A DNA stretch of 64,000 bases from an uncultured Flavobacteriaceae bacterium (GCA_943787365.1 CALSMD010000007.1:186001-250000); one strand, 5' to 3'. Shown: positions 45,211-55,293, counted from the stretch's first letter. The notes: generated by a model from the sequence alone, not told the origin. Numbers and translations are program-made.

Positions 45211-46485
45211 TTAATCAATAATGTACTCGAGTTCGCTACTTCCCAGTTCATGGCCATAAGCTCTCCAAACTCGCACATCACTTTCATATTTCCAAACAAC
45301 TTCCCCATCAGTAGTAACTTCCCACATTCCAAAGTCACCTTCACAAATTAGTGTATTTCCGTTAAGCAACCTGTCCGCTCCTGAAATTTTGCTAAAGAAT
45401 AAGTCTTCGTCAGTAAAACTCCAAACAATTGTTGGTTCATTGTTAATATTAGGTAGTAATGAAAAAGGTTCTGGAAGCATCATTTCATAAACTGAAGATT
45501 GTTCTAAACCATCTGGTCCAAGATTGCTATAAACTAACATATTGCCAGCTCCAGGAACACCATTTTTCAATAAATTAGGAAAGTGATTGTTGTAAAATAT
45601 TCTTGTTCCAGCAGAAATATTATAAGCACTTGGATTTCCAAAACGGTACAATAAATCGCCACCTTTATTGTAATTTCCACCCAAGCTACTACTTGCTTCA
45701 CTTATTGTTGTACTGTGGTCCACGACCCATACTTCACTAAAATAATTAACACTTATATATATAACATCTTTGGCTGTGTCGTAACTTATGCCGTTGGCAT
45801 GCATAAAATCTCCGTTAGAATTTATGTTATAATTAATATTTATGCGCTGTGGGTTGTTTGCGATTGAACCATAATGAGCTGCATTAGGGTCATGATTTTG
45901 AATTATATGATCCCAGCTGTGCCACTCCCATACCACTTGATTTGTGCTGGGATTCACTTCGATTAATGTTTCAGTATAAACATTTGAGTTAAAATCTACT
46001 CCTGCAGCTTGTACTTCAGCAGCATCAATTTCTTCCCAGACTAAAAAAATTACATTTCCATTTGGTAACATTTCAACATCATGATGAGCGATGTCATCAC
46101 CATTGGTATAATCGTAATTCCAGGATTCAGTTCCATTTTCGTCAAAAATCTTAACGATTCCTCCGTATCCACCGAAATTAATGACAGGGTCCGTTCTTTT
46201 GAACATTCCGATGCTTTTTCCATCTGGCAACAGTTCAAAGTCATTGCCAAGTTTTGTATCAAAATTCCACTCATAAACTGTGTTACCCATTTTATCTACT
46301 AAAAGAGATGTTAAACTTGCATTTTTTACAAGTAAGCTTAAATTGTTATGGATTTTCTCGGAATCGTAAACTAAGATATTATCGGATAAAACAACCTCAG
46401 GTTCAGTGGGTGTTATTTCTTCGTCTTTTTTACAGCTAAAACTCAGAAATATCAATAGAAAAGTAATTACTATTTTATATGACAT
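45211..46485 (-). CDS. Arylsulfotransferase (ASST)-like lipoprotein
   Basis: A 424-residue lipoprotein (FLSFSC, Cys18) matching the aryl-sulfate sulfotransferase family, which folds as a six-bladed propeller and moves sulfate between phenols without PAPS. Blade-like repeats include FELLPDGKSIGMF, HHDVEMLPNGNVIFLVWEE and ADRLLNGNTLICEG. Conserved histidines occur in IAHHDVEM, DFMHANGISYD and NNHFPN; the second corresponds to the usual DWxHxNS block. True ASSTs need a catalytic His that becomes sulfated, which I cannot assign with certainty. Many flavobacterial members are uncharacterised. It is transcribed alone, opposite to dnaG. Confidence 0.8.
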   Translation of the reverse strand: MSYKIVITFLLIFLSFSCKKDEEITPTEPEVVLSDNILVYDSEKIHNNLSLLVKNASLTSLLVDKMGNTVYEWNFDTKLGNDFELLPDGKSIGMFKRTDPVINFGGYGGIVKIFDENGTESWNYDYTNGDDIAHHDVEMLPNGNVIFLVWEEIDAAEVQAAGVDFNSNVYTETLIEVNPSTNQVVWEWHSWDHIIQNHDPNAAHYGSIANNPQRININYNINSNGDFMHANGISYDTAKDVIYISVNYFSEVWVVDHSTTISEASSSLGGNYNKGGDLLYRFGNPSAYNISAGTRIFYNNHFPNLLKNGVPGAGNMLVYSNLGPDGLEQSSVYEMMLPEPFSLLPNINNEPTIVWSFTDEDLFFSKISGADRLLNGNTLICEGDFGMWEVTTDGEVVWKYESDVRVWRAYGHELGSSELEYIID

Positions 46486-46576
46486 GATTCAAAAATAACA
46501 AAAAAAGTACAATGTATTTAGTTTTAATCTCGTATTTTTATAAGCCATAAAAAATCAATTAAAATTAGCATTTATT

Positions 46577-48529
46577 TTGATATCAAAATCCACTATAGAT
46601 CAAGTTTTTGACACTGCCCGTGTAGAGGAGGTGATTGGCGATTTTGTGCAATTAAAAAAATCGGGGAGTAACTTTAAGGGTTTAAGTCCATTTAGTGAAG
46701 AACGGACTCCGAGTTTTATGGTATCCCCTGTAAAACAAATCTGGAAAGATTTCTCAACAGGAAAGGGTGGAACTTCGGTATCATTTCTAATGGAGCACGA
46801 ACATTTTACCTATCCAGAAGCGATAAAATATCTAGCTCGAAAGTACAATATTGAAGTTGAGGAAACCGTTCAATCGGACTCCGAAAAAGCTGCTGCTGGT
46901 GAGCGCGAAAGTATGTACCTCGTTAGTGAATACGCGAGGACTTATTTTCAAAATACATTGCTTAAAACAGATGCCGGAAAAGCTATTGGTTTGAGTTATT
47001 TTAAGGAGCGTGGGTTTACGGATGAGACGATTAAAGAGTTTCAGTTGGGGTATTCCACAGACGATTGGAGTGGGTTGACCGATGCCGCTCTCAAAAAAGG
47101 GTATCAGCTTAAATACCTGGAACAGACAGGCCTTACCATTGTAAAAGAAACCAAACAGTTTGACCGCTTCAAAGGGCGGGTAATGTTTCCCATACATAGC
47201 ATGTCGGGACGGGTACTTGGTTTTGGAGGTAGAATTTTGGCTAAAAATGAAAAAGCGGCTAAATATCTCAACTCACCAGAGAGTTCTATTTATCATAAAA
47301 GTAAAGTCTTGTATGGGATTTACTATGCCAAACAAACCATTGCTAAAGAAGATAATTGTTATTTAGTTGAAGGCTATACGGATGTGATTCAGTTTCATCA
47401 AAAAGGGATTAAAAATGTGGTGTCCTCCTCAGGTACCGCTTTAACCCCTGATCAGATTCGATTGATTAACCGTTTGACTAAAAATATCACGGTATTGTTT
47501 GATGGCGATCCTGCAGGAATTCGCGCGGCATTACGAGGGATTGATTTGATTTTGGAGCAAGGTATGAATGTCAAAATTTGCACCTTTCCTGAGGGAGAGG
47601 ATCCCGATAGTTTTGCCAAACAAAATACACTTGAAGAATTACAAGCCTACCTCAAAGAAAATGCAAAAGATTTTATTGCTTACAAAGCCTCTTTGCTTAT
47701 GGAGGAAGCCCAAAATGATCCGGTTGCGAAGGCCAATCTGATTCGAGATATGGTGACGAGTATTTCTAAAGTAGCCGATAATATTCAACGTGAAATTTAT
47801 GTACGAGAATGTTCGCGTATTATGGATATTAGCGAAGAAGTCCTTTTTAGCACGCTGGCTCAAATGAGTAAAAAAGCGCAAAATGAAGCCAATAAATCGT
47901 ACAACCAAAAACAAAAAGCATTTGAGGTTGTTAAATCTACAAGTCCTCGTGTCAAAGTTGATATTCAGTATGAGCTGGAGCAAAAAATCATTGAAATATT
48001 ACTTCTCTACGGAAGCCGAAAAGAAGCGTTTGAAGATTTAATTCTCAAAGAAAATGACAAAGGTGCACTCGCACTCGAACCTGTAATCCATGAAGTTAAA
48101 GTATTTGAAAAAATATTTTTGGATTTACAAGAAGACGAAATGCAATTTACCAATGAAAACTTTAAAACCCTCTATTACACGATTATCGATAGTTTAAACC
48201 AGTCGGATGATTTTGTAATTGAATCTTTTGTGAACCATTTAGATCCTGATTTGGCTTCGGACGTGACCAATATTTTAATGAATGAGGAACGCTATAACCT
48301 TCATAATTGGGAGAAAAATAATATTTTTCCAAAACAAAAAGACGTCAGTATTGCACAATTAGTTAGTGAAACAATTTTGACGTTGCGTTGTTTTTTAATT
48401 GATCTAAAGGTGAATGAAATTAAACAAGAGACTCAAAACGAAGTGGATCACCGCGCTCTTCTAGAAGATGTTTTGAATTACTCCAATTTAAAAATGTTAT
48501 TGTCCAGAAAACTAAGTCGCGTTCTTTAA
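46577..48529 (+). CDS. dnaG: DNA primase DnaG lacking the usual zinc ligands
   Basis: A 650-residue primase starting with TTG (MISKSTIDQVF), as the conserved N-terminus requires. The TOPRIM domain is present (NCYLVEGYTDVIQF; VLFDGDPAGIRAAL), followed by the DnaB-helicase binding region. The N-terminal zinc domain normally reads CPFH...CFxCG; here the matching positions are SPFS (S37, S40) and KDFSTGKGG (D58, T61), so all four zinc ligands are missing while the surrounding fold (ERTPSFMVSPVKQIWKDF) is kept. This is probably a lineage trait. It makes RNA primers for replication. It is convergent with the LuxR regulator gene (3-bp gap). Confidence 0.95.
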   Translation: MISKSTIDQVFDTARVEEVIGDFVQLKKSGSNFKGLSPFSEERTPSFMVSPVKQIWKDFSTGKGGTSVSFLMEHEHFTYPEAIKYLARKYNIEVEETVQSDSEKAAAGERESMYLVSEYARTYFQNTLLKTDAGKAIGLSYFKERGFTDETIKEFQLGYSTDDWSGLTDAALKKGYQLKYLEQTGLTIVKETKQFDRFKGRVMFPIHSMSGRVLGFGGRILAKNEKAAKYLNSPESSIYHKSKVLYGIYYAKQTIAKEDNCYLVEGYTDVIQFHQKGIKNVVSSSGTALTPDQIRLINRLTKNITVLFDGDPAGIRAALRGIDLILEQGMNVKICTFPEGEDPDSFAKQNTLEELQAYLKENAKDFIAYKASLLMEEAQNDPVAKANLIRDMVTSISKVADNIQREIYVRECSRIMDISEEVLFSTLAQMSKKAQNEANKSYNQKQKAFEVVKSTSPRVKVDIQYELEQKIIEILLLYGSRKEAFEDLILKENDKGALALEPVIHEVKVFEKIFLDLQEDEMQFTNENFKTLYYTIIDSLNQSDDFVIESFVNHLDPDLASDVTNILMNEERYNLHNWEKNNIFPKQKDVSIAQLVSETILTLRCFLIDLKVNEIKQETQNEVDHRALLEDVLNYSNLKMLLSRKLSRVL

Positions 48530-48532
48530 GGG

Positions 48533-49156
48533 TTATTTTTTCTGACGCCCGTGATCAATCAGTTCCACAAGATTTGAGACATTCAATTTTTTCATTAAAC
48601 GCAATTTATAGGTGCTCACGGTTTTTTCATTAATGTTCAATTGGTCCGCGATATCTATATTTCTTTTTCCAGATGAAATGAGCTTTAAAACTTCCACTTC
48701 ACGGGTCGAAAGTTTCTTATAAAGGTTCATTGTTCCAAGGTTATTTTTTTCAAAAGTAAGGCTCTCCGCAAGCTCCTTGCTCACATAAATACCTCCTTTA
48801 AATACCTTAAGAATGGCGCGTTTTATGGTGGCGGTTGTCACCGTTTTAGATAAATATCCAGAGGCTCCCGCTTTGATCGCACTGATGGCATAAATATCTT
48901 CGGGGTGTGTGCTAAAAATAATAACACTTACATCATTAAATTCTTTTTTTATAGTGCGAAGTACGGTGATCCCATTGATGTCTGGAAGATCCATCGTCAT
49001 AAGAACGATGTCTGTATTGGATTTTTTGAGATAGTCTAAAAGCTGTGTTGCTGAGTTCGCTGTATTTACAATTTTGATGTCTTTTGAATTCTCAAATAAC
49101 ATACGAATCCCATAGCTTACAATGGGTTGATGATCTGCAACAAGGACTCGAATCAT
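48533..49156 (-). CDS. LuxR/NarL-type response regulator with atypical receiver
   Basis: A 207-residue protein with an N-terminal receiver domain (1-120) and a C-terminal LuxR helix-turn-helix (LSTREVEVLKLISSGKRNID to EKTVSTYKLRLMKKLNV). In the receiver, the acidic pocket has only one Asp (ADH, D8), and the phospho-acceptor position reads Thr54 (DIVLMTMDLPD) instead of Asp; the Thr in IIFSTHP and the Lys in GYLSKTV are kept. It may be a pseudo-receiver working without phosphorylation, or D56 may substitute. No histidine kinase is nearby. It lies 6 bp after nadE on the same strand, so the two are probably co-transcribed. Confidence 0.85.
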   Translation of the reverse strand: MIRVLVADHQPIVSYGIRMLFENSKDIKIVNTANSATQLLDYLKKSNTDIVLMTMDLPDINGITVLRTIKKEFNDVSVIIFSTHPEDIYAISAIKAGASGYLSKTVTTATIKRAILKVFKGGIYVSKELAESLTFEKNNLGTMNLYKKLSTREVEVLKLISSGKRNIDIADQLNINEKTVSTYKLRLMKKLNVSNLVELIDHGRQKK

Positions 49157-49162
49157 TTGAGT

Positions 49163-49954
49163 TTAGTGTTTTAATTTTTCAGGAATCTCACAGACAGGAA
49201 TAGGCTTCATTTTGTGTGTATTGGCTGCGTTATATCGCAAATAAATCTCCAAAACAGTTCGTTCTCTGCCTTGAAAATCGTGAACTGTTTTTCCATTTTC
49301 AACCGCATTCATGGCCCATTCTAATTCTGGATACGAAGCTCCAATTTGGTCTTCGTCGCTTCGAGCATCTCCAAATAAACCATCACTTGGAGCAGCTGTT
49401 AAGATGCTTTGAGGGACTTGTAATGCCTTTCCTAAATCGTACACTTCCGATTTTAATAAATCAGCAATTGGACTGAGGTCCACGCCGCCATCACCATATT
49501 TTGTATAAAATCCAACGCCAAAATCTTCTACTTTATTTCCGGTTCCAGCCACGAGTTTTCCTAAAAGCCCCGCGTAGTAATAAAGCGTTGTCATACGTAA
49601 TCGTGCTCTCGAATTTGCCAATGCCATATCTACGGTAGAAGCGCTGCCTTCTGAATTAATTTCAGATTTGAAACTCTCAAAAACAGGGGTTAAGTCAATC
49701 CGTGTTGACTGTACGTTTGGAAATCTTTTTTTTAGTTGTTCGATGTGTTCTTGGGCTCTTGAAACATGACTTTCTGCTTGGTGGATGGGCATTTCTAAAC
49801 ACATCACATCCAGTCCTGTCATGGCACAAAGTGTTGAAGTGACAGCAGAATCTACCCCGCCAGAAACCCCCACAACAAACCCATTTACGTTTGCGTTTAT
49901 GGCATACGTCTTTAACCATTCCACAATATGAGTGATCACCAGTGTTGTTTTCAT
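49163..49954 (-). CDS. nadE: Ammonia-dependent NAD+ synthase NadE
   Basis: A 263-residue N-type ATP pyrophosphatase that amidates nicotinic acid adenine dinucleotide to NAD. The PP-loop SGGVDSA begins at residue 31, and GTGNKVEDFGVGFYTKYGDGGVD is the conserved substrate-binding stretch. There is no glutaminase (nitrilase) domain, so ammonia is the nitrogen source. It is followed closely by the LuxR-type regulator. Its closeness to gldB is a flavobacterial arrangement, here interrupted by a large surface-protein gene. Confidence 0.93.
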   Translation of the reverse strand: MKTTLVITHIVEWLKTYAINANVNGFVVGVSGGVDSAVTSTLCAMTGLDVMCLEMPIHQAESHVSRAQEHIEQLKKRFPNVQSTRIDLTPVFESFKSEINSEGSASTVDMALANSRARLRMTTLYYYAGLLGKLVAGTGNKVEDFGVGFYTKYGDGGVDLSPIADLLKSEVYDLGKALQVPQSILTAAPSDGLFGDARSDEDQIGASYPELEWAMNAVENGKTVHDFQGRERTVLEIYLRYNAANTHKMKPIPVCEIPEKLKH

Positions 49955-50122
49955 GTAACTTTTTTTATAGCCTTACAAAAGTAATCTATTCTGGATAAAT
50001 TATTTTATGCAAATTAAATATAATGAACAAAAATACAATTCAATTGTTCTAGAATTCTGTAACTTAGACCTCAATAGAGTTAACGAATTATAAATTTTAT
50101 TTCTTTCTTGTAAAGAGTCATT

Positions 50123-53100
50123 ATGAAAAAGTGGCATAGTTACATATTAAATTTAGTAGTAGTATTGGGCCTTCAGTTAAGTTATGCTCAATTGAGTCGT
50201 ACTCATTATATTCCTCCAATAAGCGTTGCCAATAATTCAAACGCTACCCCTCAAAATCAATACTTACACATATCAACTCCAAGTATCACCCCCGTTAATG
50301 TTACGGTGACAGAAATTGGAGGACCTGTTTCCGTTCTTTCTGCATCAAATGCAAATCCAATTGAAATTTTAATTGGCTCAGGAACAAACACCTCGTTTAT
50401 CGCAGACGTTAGTACTACAGGAACTAAATATTTAAACAAAGGCTATTCGATCCAAGCAGACCAGCCTGTTTATGCTTCTGTTCGTCTCATAGCTGGTACA
50501 TCTCAATCTCAAGCAGGGTCTTTAGTTTCTAAAGGTTTAGCGGGTCTTGGCACAACTTTTAGGGTCGGAACGTTTACAAATCAAAAAACATTTACATCAA
50601 CATCAACAGATTATTTAAATTTTGTTTCTGTTATGGCAACTGAAAACAATACGCAGGTTGATTTTTCGGATTTACCTGCAGGAATTGTTATAGAAAATAG
50701 TACGCCACTTTCTGTTGTTTTAAATTACGGTGAAACCTATGTGATTGCATTAAATCCTGGAATTACACCAGTCAATAGAGATGGCTTGGTGGGTGCTCTT
50801 GTGAGTGCAAATAAACCTATAGTAGTCAACTGTGGTTCTACAAATGGAAGTAATTCGACAGGAACGGGACGCGATTTTGGAATTGATCAAATAGCTCCCT
50901 TTGAAACCATTTTGAACGATAATCAAACGTACAGCGAATATATATTTGTGAGAGCCAATGGCTATGATGACATTGAACGCCCTCTGATTGTGGCGCATTT
51001 AGATAACACAGACGTGTATGTAAATGGAGATGATTCAACAGGAACGTTTTTAACTACATTATCCGCTGGGGATTATATTAGTATAGACGGGTCGTATTTT
51101 AGTACCCAATCAGCTTCTGGCTCCAGCCCTGGAGGTAATATGTATGTTTGGACTTCTAAAACTGCTTTTGCATACCAAGGAATTGGGGGTTCAAATAACG
51201 AGGCTAATCAAGAGATGTTTTTTGTACCCCCTCTTAATTGTAAGACCCCAAAAACAATAAATAACATACCTCTCATTCAAAATACGGGCACAGGAAGTGC
51301 TGTTTTTTCAGGCGGAATAACAATTGTTTCCGAAGTTGGTGCCGCTATTTTTATTAATGGTGTGGCAACGAATGCTACTCCCCAAACGGTGAATGGGAAC
51401 CCTAATTTCGTGACCTATTTGGTAAGTGGTCTTTCTGGAGATGTGAGTGTTTCTTCAGATAAACAAATTTACATTTCTTATTATGGTGCTAACGGAGTTG
51501 CCTCATTAGGGGGCTTTTATTCTGGATTTATTTTCAAACCAGAAATTTCATCTAGAGGACTTACATCGGTAGTGACCGAACTTTGCATCCCTAATATAGA
51601 ACTTAATATTAGTAGTTTAGAGTCTTTTGATGCCTACCAATGGTTTTATAATGGCTTGGCGATCCCTGGAGCAAATACAGAAACATGGATTCCAGAATTG
51701 CCTGGGTATTATCAATTAGAAGGAATCATTACAGACTGTCAAACCGTTCTTTCAGACAATATTCCGGTGAGTAGCTGTGCAGGAGACTTTGATTCTGACG
51801 GCGTAAATAACAATATTGATACAGATCATGATAACGATGGCACTCTTAACAGTCAAGAATCAAATTGCGATCTAACATTTAATCTTTCAAATAGTTCCGG
51901 ACCTTTTTTTACTGCCAGTTCCGTTGCGAGTGTCGCGAATGATTTGTCCACCACCTTTACTGGATATACAGATCAATCTATGCTGTTTCAGGCAGCTCCA
52001 GAAACGGCAGGTTCTATAAGTTCAAGTACCTATGAACTTACTTTTGATGTGCCAACGAGTTTTGTAGTTCAACAATCTGATTCTGAAAGTACCCCTGGAT
52101 CTATAGATTTTGATGAGGATGATTTTTTTATTTTTAGGGTTGCTTACGACGAAACACTGACAGTTTTGGATCCTGAAAATCAACTTTTAATTGACACAAA
52201 TTACGATGGGATTTATGACAATAATATCGAAGAGTTTACGGCTTTTGAAATTAGATTTAAATTAAATTCAGCGGTACTTTCTTCCGAGGATGTTTCATTT
52301 TCATTTCATAGCAATCAAGCGAGTGGATTTAGCATAACATATATTAATAAATCGGATGCTGAAATTAATTCAGCGGCTTTTCGACTGATTCAAACCTGTA
52401 GACCGGTAGATTATGATGGCGATATGGTTTTTGATGCATTGGATTTAGACAGCGATAACGATGGTATTTATGATGTAATAGAAAATGGAAACTCAAATTT
52501 AGATCTGGATCAAAATGGTCAAATTGATTCGGTTGAATTAAATGATACTAACTATGATGGTCGTCATGATGCTGCTTTTAATCCAGGTGATTTTGATGGA
52601 GATTCTGTACTTGATTTTTTAGATTTAGATAGTGATAATGACGGACTGTATGATTTGTTTGAAGCGGGGATTGGAATTAATAGTTTTGATGTTGATAATG
52701 ACGGTCAGATAGATTTAGGGTTTCTAGATTCTAATATGAATGGTGCCGCAGATGTTTCAGAAACAATAATACCTCTAGATTCGGATGCTAATGATACTCC
52801 TGACTTTATACAATTGGATTCCGATTCAGATGGATGTTTTGATGCAGACGAAGCTGGATTTACAGCCACTTTAGGAATTTTAGATGGAACAGCTTTTGAC
52901 AATGATGGGCTTGTGTCTGGGGGAGATGGTTATAATTTCGCAATAGACAGCAATGCAGACGGATTGTTTGATTATCAAGACTTCATTAGTATTGATCCAG
53001 TTGAAATAACCACTCCAATTGTTGTTTGCGAATCTGAAAATACCTTAATTTCTGTTTCTTTAGAAAGTACCTCAAACTCTTTTGATAGCATCCAATGGGA

Positions 53101-55240
53101 ACGGAGTTTGGATGGAGGTTCAACATGGACAGATGTGAATGAGGTTTTAAATAGTTTTGAAGGACAAGATTCGAATGTCTTACAAATTTTAAATACGGAA
53201 CTTTCTGTGAGTCAAAGCATATTCCGTGCTCGAATGGAACGAGTGGATTATGTTTGTGGACCAACTTATACGAATGAAGTTGGGCTTGTTGTGAATCCAT
53301 TACCAGTAATTCAATCCTCCGCTCAGCTATTTCAGTGTGATCAAGATTTGGATGGAATCACTTTTTTCAATCTTAATGAGGCCGCTCAAATACTATCTTC
53401 TAATTACCAAAACGAAACCTTTTCTTTTTATTTTTCGCAAGCGGATGCTGAGATTGGAGCTGTCTCTACAGCTATTTCAGACCCAATTAATTATGAAAAT
53501 ATAACGACAGATCCTTCAATTAACCCAAATACTGTATATGTTCGAGTAGAAACGGATTCTGGTTGTGCTTCAGTCGCAGTGTTAAATTTATTAGTATCTA
53601 CAACGCAAATACCAGATACATTTTCCATTCCCGGTTACAAGGCGTGTTTTGACTCAGATGACGGTTTAACTACTTTTGATTTTAGTGATTCTGAAGCGGT
53701 TATTTTAAGTCTATTTTCAGCGAGCCAATCTCTAACGGTTACGTACTATGAAACAGCATCGGAAGCATTATCAGAAACAAATCAAATCACAGATATTTCG
53801 AGTTATGACAACACTACTGGATTGAATCAGTCGATTTGGGTTCGAGTGGACTCGAACATAGATAATTCTTGTGTAGGAATAGGCTCGTACATCAATTTAA
53901 TTGTAAACCCGTTACCGACAATTGAGGTTCCTTCGTCTAACCCCTTTTATTGTGTTGACGGTTCCAACGCCTTCACGGTTGACTTGCCATTGGAGTTTGA
54001 AGACTTGTTGTTAGGAACTCAGTCAGCAACTAATTTTTCGGTTCGTTATTATGCCACAATCAGTGATGCATTAAGCAGCAGTAGCCCAATTACTACAGTC
54101 TCAAATACTTCTTCATCAGAGCTGGTTTTTTGCAGAATTGATAATCTAAATACATTTTGTTTTGATATAGATTCTTTTACAATAGATTTCATCAACAGTC
54201 CCGAGGCAAGTTTAGTCCCTCCGTTTATAGACTGTGATACTGATAATGATGGTGTTTTTATATTTGATACTTCCGATTTAGAAACTACAGTTCTTGATGG
54301 TCAAACAACAATGTCAATCGATTATTTTGATGCTTTTGGCGCTCCATTAACAGATTCAAATGGTCTTGCTATAACCAGTCCATTTCCTTCAGTTTTTTCT
54401 ACAACTACCAGCACTATTCGCGCAGTAGTTTCAAATGCTTTTTGTTCCGATGCTTTTGTAGATATTAGTTTTACAGTTAATTCTAATACAGATTACTCCG
54501 TAGATGATATTGTAATTTGTGACGGTTCGTCAGAACTTTTAGAATTAGATTTAGAATATCCATCAAATTTGTATAATTATAGTTGGGTGTTGCCAAACTT
54601 AGACACCTATTTTTCTGCTTTACCTGAAATTAGTGTCAGTCAAACAGGGCCTTATAGTGTTACGGTCACAAACCCAGATGGAAGTTGTGCAAATACTCAA
54701 AGTTTTGAAGTTCTTGCTTCCGAGGGACCAACACTGTCAATGGAGGATATTACGGTTGTTGAAGCGACCTCTAACAATTCTATTTTAATTTTAGAGTCTA
54801 ATTTAGGGTCGGCCAATTATGAGTTTAAATTGATAGACGAAAATGGATTATTGGTTTCGGGCTATCAAGATGAGGGCTATTTTGGTAATCTAACAGGCGG
54901 GTTTTACACGCTGTATGTAAGAGACGAACTACAATGTGAAGAGGTTTCAATTACAATTCCAGTGATTTATTTCCCAAACTTTTTCACACCTAATAACGAT
55001 GGTTACAACGATGTTTGGGAAATTAAAGGCATCCTTCCTAATAACTATAGTTCTAGTCAGATATATATATTTGATCGGTATGGGAAACTATTAAAATCAA
55101 TGTCATTAAATAATAATTATTGGGACGGCTTGTATGATGGAATACGCCTTCCTTCAAGCGACTATTGGTTTAGAATTGAGTTTGTTAGATTGGACGGAAC
55201 TCTGCTAAGCAAACAGGGTCATTTCACTCTTAGATACTAA
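50123..55240 (+). CDS. Giant surface protein with IgGFc-binding-like N-terminus, TSP3-type repeats and T9SS type B sorting domain
   Basis: A 1705-residue exported protein (signal ending LQLSYAQ). Residues of about 25-480 resemble the IgGFc-binding domain (LSRTHYIPPISVANNS, FGIDQIAPFETILNDNQTYS). An Ig-like part (YQWFYNGLAIPGANTETWIP) is followed by calcium-binding Asp repeats (DFDSDGVNNNIDTDHDNDGT, LDLDSDNDGIYDVIEN, about residues 550-960). Next come about four Ig-like modules of 90-100 residues (ITFFNLNEAAQIL, TTFDFSDSEAVIL, FIFDTSDLETTVL). The C-terminus NFFTPNNDGYNDVWEIKG is a gliding-motility-associated (type B) T9SS domain. It is probably a cell-surface adhesin. It lies between nadE and gldB. 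Confidence 0.9.
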   Translation: MKKWHSYILNLVVVLGLQLSYAQLSRTHYIPPISVANNSNATPQNQYLHISTPSITPVNVTVTEIGGPVSVLSASNANPIEILIGSGTNTSFIADVSTTGTKYLNKGYSIQADQPVYASVRLIAGTSQSQAGSLVSKGLAGLGTTFRVGTFTNQKTFTSTSTDYLNFVSVMATENNTQVDFSDLPAGIVIENSTPLSVVLNYGETYVIALNPGITPVNRDGLVGALVSANKPIVVNCGSTNGSNSTGTGRDFGIDQIAPFETILNDNQTYSEYIFVRANGYDDIERPLIVAHLDNTDVYVNGDDSTGTFLTTLSAGDYISIDGSYFSTQSASGSSPGGNMYVWTSKTAFAYQGIGGSNNEANQEMFFVPPLNCKTPKTINNIPLIQNTGTGSAVFSGGITIVSEVGAAIFINGVATNATPQTVNGNPNFVTYLVSGLSGDVSVSSDKQIYISYYGANGVASLGGFYSGFIFKPEISSRGLTSVVTELCIPNIELNISSLESFDAYQWFYNGLAIPGANTETWIPELPGYYQLEGIITDCQTVLSDNIPVSSCAGDFDSDGVNNNIDTDHDNDGTLNSQESNCDLTFNLSNSSGPFFTASSVASVANDLSTTFTGYTDQSMLFQAAPETAGSISSSTYELTFDVPTSFVVQQSDSESTPGSIDFDEDDFFIFRVAYDETLTVLDPENQLLIDTNYDGIYDNNIEEFTAFEIRFKLNSAVLSSEDVSFSFHSNQASGFSITYINKSDAEINSAAFRLIQTCRPVDYDGDMVFDALDLDSDNDGIYDVIENGNSNLDLDQNGQIDSVELNDTNYDGRHDAAFNPGDFDGDSVLDFLDLDSDNDGLYDLFEAGIGINSFDVDNDGQIDLGFLDSNMNGAADVSETIIPLDSDANDTPDFIQLDSDSDGCFDADEAGFTATLGILDGTAFDNDGLVSGGDGYNFAIDSNADGLFDYQDFISIDPVEITTPIVVCESENTLISVSLESTSNSFDSIQWERSLDGGSTWTDVNEVLNSFEGQDSNVLQILNTELSVSQSIFRARMERVDYVCGPTYTNEVGLVVNPLPVIQSSAQLFQCDQDLDGITFFNLNEAAQILSSNYQNETFSFYFSQADAEIGAVSTAISDPINYENITTDPSINPNTVYVRVETDSGCASVAVLNLLVSTTQIPDTFSIPGYKACFDSDDGLTTFDFSDSEAVILSLFSASQSLTVTYYETASEALSETNQITDISSYDNTTGLNQSIWVRVDSNIDNSCVGIGSYINLIVNPLPTIEVPSSNPFYCVDGSNAFTVDLPLEFEDLLLGTQSATNFSVRYYATISDALSSSSPITTVSNTSSSELVFCRIDNLNTFCFDIDSFTIDFINSPEASLVPPFIDCDTDNDGVFIFDTSDLETTVLDGQTTMSIDYFDAFGAPLTDSNGLAITSPFPSVFSTTTSTIRAVVSNAFCSDAFVDISFTVNSNTDYSVDDIVICDGSSELLELDLEYPSNLYNYSWVLPNLDTYFSALPEISVSQTGPYSVTVTNPDGSCANTQSFEVLASEGPTLSMEDITVVEATSNNSILILESNLGSANYEFKLIDENGLLVSGYQDEGYFGNLTGGFYTLYVRDELQCEEVSITIPVIYFPNFFTPNNDGYNDVWEIKGILPNNYSSSQIYIFDRYGKLLKSMSLNNNYWDGLYDGIRLPSSDYWFRIEFVRLDGTLLSKQGHFTLRY

Positions 55241-55293
55241 CGACTTATTTTTTACGACAGAATTCAATTTTAATATATAGATTAATTACTTTT

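Noticed and set aside
46577-46700. dnaG damage because the zinc ligands are missing
   Set aside because: The frame is open through all 650 residues and the flanking motif is well preserved, so substitution and not gene decay is the better reading.
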